A DNA stretch of 64,000 nt from assembly GCA_037355855.1 (NCBI GenBank), contig CM074768.1:1240001-1304000 (forward strand). The letters are read 5' to 3'. The DNA comes from Pseudo-nitzschia pungens. Lineage: Eukaryota > Bacillariophyta > Bacillariophyceae > Bacillariales > Bacillariaceae. Position numbers and translations under genes: made by a program. The notes below the pieces were generated by a model. It was not told the DNA's origin, searched no databases, and saw only the letters and a list, made by a program, of their open reading frames with translations. Of this stretch, positions 38,619-48,700 are shown piece after piece; positions within the stretch are counted from its first letter, which is position 1; each line of letters starts with the position of its first letter.

Positions 38619-41600
38619 AACGACGGCCGGTGCCCGAAATTAAGTAAGGTTGGCCGGCTATTGTACCAGATGGATCTGCCGCGCGCGCGCCCGAGTCCTG
38701 AGGGACAGTGCGAGCTGGACAGCCACGCTGATACGACTGCCGCCGGTTCCAATATGATCTTGCTTGAAGACCAAGTCGTCAGCCACGTTGATGTTCATCC
38801 TTTTTCGCCTGAGCTCGAGCCTATCAAGAACATTCCTATTGGGACCTGTGTTACGGCCTACACAGATACCGACGGGAAAGTTTGGTTGATTTATTTCCAC
38901 GAAGCCCTGTATTTTGGCGACAAGTTGTCCCACAGCTTGATTTGTCCGAATCAGATACGGGATTGCCATCCCAATCGTGTCAGTGAAACGCCCCGTCAGT
39001 ATGATGAGCAGTCCAGTCACTCCATCCATATTGACAATACCGACCCTGAAGATCCCCATGCGGGCCACACCCTCGACATCAAGCTCCTGCTTGATGGGGT
39101 CGTGTCCTATTTCCCTTCCCGCAAGCCAACCAAGCATGAGATGGCTACATGCGATCATGTCGTTGCTACCCGAGACTTCCCTTGGGATCCGAAGAGCAAG
39201 AAGTTCGAGCAAGCCGAAGAAGCCATCGACGGATCTCATCCGTTGAATCCTACGCTGTCTGTCCTTCGCGCGGGGACGCCCCATGCGCCCGCGCCGACCA
39301 CGAAGCAGTCCAAGAGGTCCAAGACGAACAAGCGCAAGTTGGAGCCCGTCGAAACACGGTCCAACTTCAGTCCCCATTTGTACGATGATCCTCTTCGGAG
39401 CGATGAGCTGATCCTGCCACAGCATGATTGCTATGAGAAGTACAAGCTGCGGAGTCTTCAGCAACTCTGTACCCGCCGTGATCTGACCCCATGTGCGATC
39501 GCATCCGACTCGCGTCTGGATGCGGGGCTATCTTCTCTTTTTCATTCGGGCGATTCCCTGAAGACTTGCGGGGACGATGTAGACGCGGATTCTGTACCAA
39601 GTCTTACAGTCAACGCCCTGCATACCCCGTTGTACGAGCGCGCCTACACCGATGGACGCGAGCGCTTCGAATTGGATCCCCGTTGCAGGGATTTCCCCGT
39701 CTGCCTGTCTGCCGTTTACAAGCATGTTCGATGGGACGACGATGCAGTCGAACCAGTCGATCCCGAGCTCAACACTATCGCCAGACGAGCCAAGTGGGGT
39801 CCGACGATTGACACCGAACGATACTGCAAGATCGACTCCGACCGTCTGTCCAAGATTTGGGATGTATCTCCGAGAAAGGCTGCGGATACTCTTCGAGTCA
39901 CGACGCAGAAAGGGTTCCGCAACCCTATGCATCCCCTTGTCCGCCCATTGCCAACGCAGAGCTTCAGAAACAAGCGCATCGCGGCTGGCAAATGGTACAC
40001 CGACACCTGGATGGCAAAGGTCCCGAGCATCATGCGACAAGATTCAGCCGCCCAAGTTTTCAGTAATGGTAAGGGCTACGACGAGTTCATACCTATACAG
40101 GGCAAGAAGCAAGCGTATGAAGGCCTGAAGATTTTCATCCACGACGTCGGCATTCCCGAGCATTTGATATCTGATGGCGCTCGAGAGCAAGGAGCCCCTG
40201 GTACCTACAAGACTCCATGGAATAAGGTCGTCAGCAAAAACCATATCCATCAGACCTTTATCCAGCCAAGATGCCCCTTCCAGAATCGCGCGGAGCTCAG
40301 CATCGGCCATATCAGCAGAAGCATCCGCAAGAAGACGGCTCGGAAGCGATCCCCCAAGCGCCTGTGGGCTTTCTGCGGAGAGCTCGTTGCTGCCATCCGA
40401 CAGCGCACGGCTTCCAGTGATCCTACGATGATGGGTCGAACGCCGTTCGAAATTGTACATGGGTACATGCCTGACATATCTCTGTACCAAGCCCATGAAT
40501 GGTATGATTTCGTCTATTGGGTTGATCTCTCTGATGGGACCGAGAAGCTGGGACGATGGCTTGGCCCGTGCGGTGACCGATTCGGAGGCGGAGACTGCCA
40601 CTGGATCCTGAACGAGGCGGCCATGCCGGTAAGCACTAACACAGTCCGTGCTGTTACTGAAGAAGAATGGCGTTCCCATGACGTCAAGCGCTATATGGAC
40701 TCATTTGACCAAGCAGTGGAATCCAAGATCGGGGACAAGGTTGAGGATAACGACGCAAAGTTCCAAGCTACGTACCCTGATCCCCCTGCTGAGTTATTTG
40801 AGGGTCACCAAGAAAGGTGGGAGCTCGCCGAGCCGGAAGCCTCCATTCCGGATATTGACGATCTCATACCTGATGGGGATGACTATGATGAGTATATTGG
40901 TAACAATGTGATGATCCAGAAGGGCGACGAACGATTACGGTGTGTTGTGAAGAATCGTTCTGCTGACCTTAATGGCAATCCGATTGGCAAGAGGAATGAT
41001 AACCCTATCCTTGATACCAGAATGTATGATCTGCAATTTCCAGATGGTTCCGTCGAGCAGTATACCGCCAACATCGTTGCTGAGAGCATGTACAGCGAAA
41101 TTGACGACGACGGACGCATGTTTTCTCTCCTGGACGAGATTATCGATCACGAGAAGGACGGATCCGCCGTTAGGAAACAAGATGCGACGATCACCAACAA
41201 GCATGGTCGCAAAGTCCCCAAGCCTACAACGAAGGGATGGCGATTGCTCGTCAGTTGGAAAGACGGAACCGAATCCTGGTGTAAGTTGAGCGATCTGAAA
41301 GAGTCCTTTCCTGTGCAGACCGCAGAGTACGCCATATCCGCCAAGATCTCGGATCAGCCAGCATTCCGATGGTGGATCCACCACGTACTACGAAGGAAGA
41401 AGCGAATCCTCAAGGCCACCAAGCGAAACAAGTACTGGGATCGGACCCACAAGTTCGGAGTGGAGTTACCACATTCTATCCCTGAAGCCCTCGCCATCGA
41501 CCGAAAGACGGGAACGGACTATTGGGAGAAGGCGATTGCGAAGGAGATGAGAAACAACGAGATGGCGTTCGAGTTTGACCCCAGCTACACCGTCGAAGGT

Positions 41601-42241
41601 CTCAAGGCCGAAGGATTCAGCAAGATCACGACGCACATGATCTTTGATGTGAAGTTGGGGTTCCTGACGAGGAAAGCACGGCTCGTCGCCGATGGCCATA
41701 AGGTACAAGCAACAGCTAAGGAACATACCTTCAGCAGTGTACCTAGCAGGGATTCAGTCCGTATCTTCTTCCTGTTGGCAGCGCTGAACAATCTGGACGT
41801 GCTGTCTGCGGACATCCAGAATGCCTACCTTACAGCGCCGATCAAGAAGAAATATTATTTGGTTGCACGAGCTGAAGACGGTTTTCCCCCGCACTTGGCA
41901 GGACAGGTATGTAAGATCGTTCGAGCACTGTATGGACTTCCTGTTGCAGGCGCGTCGTTCCGATCCTATTTGACCAAGCACCTACGAACGCTAGGATATC
42001 AACCCTGTAAAGCTGATCCTGATGTTCATATGCGGGTGGAGACGCGAAAGGATGGTTCTAGGTACTGGGCATACCTGATTGCATACGTCGACGATATCAT
42101 CTGTTGCAGTGAGGACCCCCGACGGCAGTTGGAAAGTATCGAGCAGCGCTTCACGCTGAAGGACGGGACTATAGAAGTTCCAACCCTGTATCTGGGCGCT
42201 GATGTCCATTCGCATGTGGTCGAAGACGACCCAATTCCCAA

Positions 42242-44278
42242 TAATAATAATATACTTATTTAAGTAGGAAAATCCACCGAAGGTGGTTAAAAGCTACTCA
42301 GTCTGTAACCAGACTTTATCGTCGCCTCAATCGAAGAGAGGTTAGGCCCCAAGTTGTAGAACGACGCGCCGCCTCAACCATGGGGAATAGGCCCCAGGTT
42401 GTAAAGACGGCTATTTTGCAAACGAACCTTGGTAAGAAACAGGAAAAAAACGAACCAGTCCAGAGCACAACAGACACAGCTGTTGCAAAGCGTACAGGAG
42501 ACGGGGTAACAAGAACGTGAAAGGGAAAACACAAGCAAAACTGTCCCTTGAATGCCACTGTACAGCATCAGTGATGCTTGGAGTGGTCAGCTGACACAAG
42601 CAAAACCCTTGCCTAGATACATAGTATCTGTAATGCAAGTGGTCAGCTGACGCAAGCAAAACTGGTCTCTGCATGCTGTATTGCAGCATCAGTAATGCGA
42701 GTGCCCCAAACACATTCCTTACCACTGTATGGTACATATAGTACGGAGCCTACTACCAAATTCGTAACAGCTGTCCTTCTGTTCGAACTTCGTAGTAGGA
42801 GACACGTAGAGGCGGTGGAGCCTACTACCAAATTCAAATTCGTAACAGCTGGCCTTCTGTTCGAACTTGAACTTGCTCTCCTGTAGTAGCTTGGAAACAG
42901 GGCCTTTAAGTGAAAACACTTATGGACCATCAGGGCTGTAGGCTTGAAAACAGGTCTCTGCTGTACTGTGAACTCGAGGGGTATATGTAGGTGGTGGTGC
43001 GTTAAGTAACATGTACTTAGCAGCTTTGGGGCTTGGGTCATAAAAACAGTAGGTCCATAATCAAAAACAATTATGGACTATCAGGGCAGTAGACTTGAAA
43101 ATAGATGACAGTTGAAGTGTGCATCTGAGAGGGTTATGTAGGTAGGAGAGCCTTAAGCAAGCTGTACTTAGCGGCTTTGGGGCTTGGGTCAGGAAATAGT
43201 AGGACCTTAAGTGAGAACACTTATGGTCCAGCAGGGCAGTAGACTTGAAAACAGATGACAGTTGAAGTGTGCATCTGAGAGGTATATGTAGGTAGGAGAG
43301 CCTTAAGCAAGCTGTACTTAGCGGCTTTGGGGCTTGGGTAAGGAAACAGTAGGACCATAAGCGAAAACACTTATGGTCCATCAGGGCAGTAGACTTGAAA
43401 ACAGATGACAGTTGAAGAATGCATCTGAGAGGTATATGTAGGTAGGGGAGCCTTAAGCAAACTGTACTTAGTGGCTTTAGGGCTTGGGTCAGGAAACAGT
43501 AGGACCATAAGTGAAAACACTTAGGGTCCATCAGGGCAGTAGACTTGGAAACAGATGACATTTATACAGTACACCTGAGAGGGTTATGTAGGTGGTGGAG
43601 CCTTAAGCAAACTGTACTTAGCGGCTTTGGGGCTTGGGTCAAGAAACAGTAGGACCATAAGCGAAAACACATATGGTCCAGCAGGGCAATGGACTTGAAA
43701 ACAGATGACAGCTGGAATTTCTTGTAGAAATATACCTACAGTGGAAGGGGCTGTTCGTGAACTACACCTTGAAAAGACTTAGGGGACTTAGCAAGGAACC
43801 TTGAAGAATGTAGAACGTTAAGTGGAAATCACTTAGGAAGCTTGGAAACAATGTAGAACATTAAGTATAATATATACTTAAGGGCCTTGAGGGTGGAGCT
43901 TGGAAACAGATCGAAGCAGTACAGACGGCAACAGTAAGACGGCAACAGTATTACGCAGTAGAAGTATTTTCGAATCGCTGTAGAATCGGTACTGGAGGTG
44001 CTGTAGAAAATTAGGTGTCGGTTTTGTTTTGGTTGTTGCTGCGGATCGATCGGCCGAGTGGTGAATTGGCAACCAAATCAACCAAAAGAAGCAGCCAGCA
44101 ACTGAACCAATAGCAGAAACAAAGAGCGCAGGTCTTGGTTAATACATGTAGGTCCTGGGGTTGTGATTGGTGGTGTAAAAGGGAGCGAGATATCGCATGG
44201 TAAAGTTGTGTAGAAATCTACGTATTTTTAGTACTGGAACATCGGAACGTCGGACAAAATGCGCGATGCGCAAATTGT
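42242..44278 (-). mobile_element. 2.0-kb LINE-derived non-autonomous element with 150-bp tandem repeats
   Basis: Inserted in pol, flanked by the 9-bp duplication AATTCCCAA (42233-42241, 44279-44287). The left end (3' end on the minus strand) is a TAATAATAATA tail followed by a block with CTCAGTCTGTAACCAGACTT and CCCCAAGT-GTAGAACGAC that is clearly related to the 3' end of the full LINE at 45433. Beyond about 42450 the similarity stops and the interior has its own sequence with a 150-bp tandem array. No reverse transcriptase is encoded, so it was presumably mobilised by a LINE recognising the shared 3' end. Confidence 0.8.
42890..43720. repeat. 150-bp tandem repeat array inside the LINE-derived element
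   Basis: The phrase GCGGCTTTGGGGCTTGGGTC recurs at 43021, 43171, 43321, 43471 and 43621, exactly 150 bp apart. Each unit also has ACCATAAGNGAAAACACTTA, CAGGGCAGTAGACTTGAAAA and CCTTAAGCAA words. ACCATAAG/CTTATGGT within the unit can pair. The first and last units are more diverged. Confidence 0.92.
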
Positions 44279-45221
44279 AATTCCCAAGTGGGCGATGTCC
44301 TCCGAGAAATATGCTAAGAAAGCCATCGACGCAGTAGAGAAGGAGCTTGGCACCGAGCAGTATGGTTACAAGCACCTTCCGAACAAGGTGTCTACCCCGT
44401 TGACATCCGATTATCGTCCAGAAGTTGATGTTACCACCGAACTGGATCCAAGCAAGCAGAACTACTACCAAGGATTGATTGGCGTCTTGAGATGGTTGTG
44501 TGAACTTGGAAGACTCGATTTGGTCATGCCTGTATCCCTCATGTCCAGGTACCTAGCCCAAGCAAGAACAGGGCATTTGAACCAAGTATTGCACATGTTT
44601 GCCTATCTCAAGGCGCACGCTCGATCCAAGCTAGTATTTGACGAGACGCGTCCTGAAGTGGATGAATCCAGATTTCCCAACTGCGACTGGAGCGAGTTTT
44701 ATCCAGATGCCAAGGAGGTGTTGCCACCAGATGCCCCCGAAGCGCTTGGAAAAGCAGTTATTATGAGCTGTTTTGTTGATGCGGACCATGCTGGATGCAA
44801 AGCCACGAGGAGATCCCATACCGGAATCATCATCTTTGTGAACAGGGCTCCAATCCTGTGGTTCAGCAAGAGGCAAACCACTGTAGAGACCTCCACCTTT
44901 GGATCCGAGATTGTCGCGCTTCGAATTGCCATTGAACTGATTGAAGGGCTCAGATACAAGCTCCGGATGATGGGCGTTCCTATTGAAGGTCCTACCAATG
45001 TGTACTGTGATAACGAGTCTGTTGTCAAAAATACTACCAGACCAGAGAGCCCTTGCAACAAGAAGCACAACAGCGTCGCATACCACAAGGCGCGCGAGTC
45101 TATTGCTGCTGGAACAATCCGAATTGCAAAGGAGCCTGGTGAGACCAATATTGCCGACTTATTCACCAAGCTATTGAATGGTCCAGCTTTGAAAGAACAC
45201 TGCGCCCGATGCATGTGGTAA

Positions 45222-45416
45222 ATTGCTCTAGCTGCATTATTTGGGGTACCTTTGGTCCCTGACAAGCAGCTCGGACGCAGCAGATTCTCGATCGAAGCGA
45301 TTTCGTTTTTGGCAGCAATCGAACGCAGCTGATTTCGGTACGAGCTTCCTGATCACTCCGATTTTCATTCCGATTCCGATTCCGGATTCGATCTGATCTT
45401 ATGTCCTATGTTATAT
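45222..45416 (+). other. 3' untranslated part of the CoDi-like element, upstream of the LINE
   Basis: Noncoding CoDi sequence with GATTCCGATTCCG repeats. It continues at 52315-52650 on the other side of the LINE. Confidence 0.7.
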
Positions 45417-45432
45417 TTGGGAGTCTCCGGTA

Positions 45433-45732
45433 ATAATAATAATATACGTATTTAAATAACTTTAATCACCAAAGGTGAAACTAAATTACTCAGTCTGTAA
45501 CCAGACTTTAACGTCGCCTCCATCATAGAGTCAGGACCCCAAGTGGCAGAACGACAAATTTTCAAACAAACCTTGAACATCAAGCAGGGAAAAAGACAAA
45601 CAAGTCCCACAAAATAGGGACTTGAGAGAAAGTGAAATGGGAATGAAGATATTGGGATAAGATCCAGTATCAAAAGGGATGGGACAGGATAAGAAGCAGG
45701 AACAGAAGACAAGACCAAGGTACAAAGTGTAA
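45433..45732 (-). repeat. LINE 3' UTR with trinucleotide tail
   Basis: Ends in (TAA/ATA)n rather than poly-A and contains an inverted word pair CAGTCTG/CAGACT near 45492-45507 that could form a small hairpin close to the 3' end. The same block occurs in the LINE-derived element at 42242, which marks it as the likely recognition site for the LINE reverse transcriptase. Confidence 0.75.
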
Positions 45733-48700
45733 TCAACCCTGAGGGCCAGTAAGCCAGGCTCTGAGGAGAGCAGCCTCTTGTTGGTATGGCTGCACTGGTG
45801 GGACAGGCGCTGCATATTGCTTCCTTGCAAGGTGGATGGTTGCAAGCCACTGCCTCTTGGCAGTCAGGGTGTAACCTTGTAGGACGTGGAAAGGGGTTTG
45901 TAAAAGGGAGTGTGACTGGGGAAGTGCACCAGCTGCACCAATTGCCAATTCTGAAGTGATGGAAGCATCAAGAGATTGGTGTTGTTCAGCATCAAGGGTA
46001 CCCCCAGGACCATGGAGTCGTTCATTCCTATAAGTCCAAAGATCCCAGGAGGTAAGAAAGAACTGATGGATGATAGCTGTAGCCCAACGTTTGGGAGAGC
46101 GCTTGCTTCCAATGTGGGAGTAGTAGTCAGCCTGAATTTGATACCAGCGAGGAGACCACCTACCAAGGAGCCAGTTGTGCCAACCAATTGTCCTCTGTGC
46201 CCTGACAGCAGAAGCAATTGCAAGTGAGTAGGATGATGGATAAATTCTCTGGCCCTTCCGAACTCTGGTGAGAAGATCCACAATGGCAGCAACCAATGAT
46301 GGATCAGTTTGTTCAACTTCAAGCCTCTTCTGCAGTGGTCCCGTGAAGACAGACACACTATGCCTGACAGCCCCAGTATCCTTGCAGGAGAGCACATGAG
46401 AAACCTTCTCGTTGTCTGCATCACACAAGGGACACCTGGAGTGATCCTGATACTGGTAGTGAAGTAGTTGATTGCCAACACCAATGCATCCGGAAGCAAA
46501 CTTGACAAACCACCTTTGCATCCCAGGAGGTAATCGCTTGAAGGCAGACAGATGAGCACACCAATGGATGGAACTCAAAACAGGTTGTGGAATGGGAATA
46601 TCATGGTGGGTCTGCCAGTATTGAAGAAGGGGAGGACCAGAAATGGCAACATGCAGAGCATTCTGATCAAACCTTGAACACTTGCATCCATTGAGAGAAA
46701 ATGCCCAAGGCTCAAACACAAGTCTGGGATAGTGATGGGCCGAAGCTCTATGAACAGAGAGAAAGGCCTTTGCCATGCTGTCAACCTGATGATTGCGAAG
46801 GGCCCACCAATCAAGAAAGATTCCAGCTTGATGGCCCTGAACCCACCGAAAGTGCACAGAGATTGGCAGGGCAGAAATCATGTTTCTGATGACATAAACA
46901 TAATCAAAAGACTTCTGGGAAATAACCAATGGCCAAGATCCTTGAGCCTGTTTGAGAGCTGTGTCACCATCCAGAGCAATGGTGATAGAGCCAGAAGCAA
47001 TATCAAAGATACTCACCAGAGAAGTGCAACAGGTGAGAACCCCAATGATACCTGCCAGTTCACTCCTGTAGGATGACTGATCCTCAGGAGATCCACTGAC
47101 AAAATTACAGCCAGTGAGGAACATTGAAGCAGACTTGGTGGAGGTATTGGGTGATAGAATGAAAGCAGAAGTTCCTCTGAGAAGGTCCGGATCAAATGAA
47201 CCATCACATACAGCACTGGCAGTACCACTCTCAATAGCATCAACAAGGTGCTGACAGCCAGCCTGTGGTAGGGAATATTTGTGGAGAAGTACTCTTGGAG
47301 ACTCACAGAGGGCATCAAAGGCATCTGCAGGGGAGGCTGGAAGAGAGTCAAATGGATTGTACTCCATAGGATCCATGTCAGGAGGCTCAGAAACAAAAGC
47401 AGAGGACCCAACAACGCGTACAACTTGGCCACAGATAACAGGGCAGACAAGCACATCAGCACATGCTGGTTTGTCAGGAATGAGTTCAGAAGTGATCCTG
47501 TATCTGCCCCTGCCCTGGGAGGTGCTCACAATCCAGCCAGTAGAAGTTTTGAAGAATATTCTGTTGGTGGATGGAGACAAAAACCAAGGCCAAAGAGAAG
47601 CTGTCTGGTGAGAGAGCCAATGCCCCAAATGAAAAGAAGGAGCCAGTGCCCTGGCTGCAGGGGGTGGACAGGGGGGAAGAAAACATGTCTGAAGAGCCTT
47701 AGTCCATAAGCGCTTTGCTGCTGGAGGCCAAGATGGAGGACATCTCGGCCAGTCAAGATGATCCCTCAAGTGATTGGAGGAGGTCAGCTGGAAGGCCATG
47801 GGAGAGATTCTTTTCCCATCTGGGGTACATATGTCAGCAAGGGAAATAGCCTTGAGGGACATGCGCATGTGATTCAAGAGGGACAAGTCAGCACCTCTGA
47901 AGCCAGAGTTGACAAAGGCTTGCATGAGATAACAGTCAGTGGAACGTAACAGAGGAAGATCTGGGAAGTCTTCAAACAAGCTCACAGGGTGAACAGAGAA
48001 AAACTTCCACACATGTTTGTACCAGCAAGGAGTGACGTAGGAAGCAAAAGGATGATATGGTGTGACACCAAGATGGAGAGGAATGCCAAGTTCGAGCCGT
48101 AGAGACTCAGCAGTTAGCCTGAGAATCCTACCAGTTTGTGAGGACCTGACAGATTCCTGAAAGAGGGTGGCAATATGACTGAACTCTTGGAGGAGGTAGG
48201 GGTGAATGAAACCAAAGCCTTGATAGAGAGAAGGACCATAGAACACATGTCTGGGAAATGTCCGTGACATCCCTGCTTTATTCAGCACAGGAACAAGTGC
48301 TGGGTGAATGATCTTCGTCCAAGTGGCCTCATCAAGTTGCGTGACAGGCATGGGGTATTCAACAGACTTCATGAAAGAATACTTGAATGTGTAGAGGGAT
48401 GCCCGCTTCTCACACTTGGAAGCCTTGAGCTGAGAGCCAAAAGACTGAGACTGTGACTTCATGTGAGCAATCTGTGCTTCCTCATTGCCATCCATGGAGA
48501 TAAAAACCCCAAGGGTCTTGTCAGCATGGTCAACTTCAAAACGATCCAGGGTAGCTCGATTGCCATTCTTGTCAGCAACTGAGAAGTCACCAGGCATGTC
48601 AGCAATGGAGCGATAATCCCAACCAGATCCATTCCATTTGAAATCAATCAAATAACAGAAGGATTTGGCAGGTTCAATAGCACCACCAGTGGCAATAATC

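Larger units (their letters stand above)
38670..45221 (+). pseudogene. pol: Pol polyprotein (protease, integrase, RT, RNase H), split by a LINE-derived insert
   Basis: Coding parts are 38670-42241 and 44288-45221. Protease: DSHADTTAAGSN at about residue 17. Integrase: Asp in YTDTWMAK, Asp in LISDGARE (near 40170), Glu in NRAELSIGH (near 40293), then a GRTPFEIVHGYMPD block. RT: RLVADGHKVQA, LSADIQNAYLTAP, KIVRALYGLPVAG, and the YVDD active site at about 42085. RNase H: CFVDADHAGCKATRRSHTG, TSTFGSEIVALR, YCDNES, ADLFTKLL. The insert at 42242-44278 breaks the frame right after EDDPIP; excision with one AATTCCCAA copy gives EDDPIPKWAMSSEKYA in frame. All catalytic residues are otherwise intact, so the element was probably functional until that insertion. 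Confidence 0.9.

Noticed and set aside
43061..43561. 166-codon minus-strand frame with a 50-residue repeat in the LINE-derived element
   Set aside because: Arises because the 150-bp unit is divisible by three and free of stops in that frame. There is no conserved domain and the neighbouring units break the frame.
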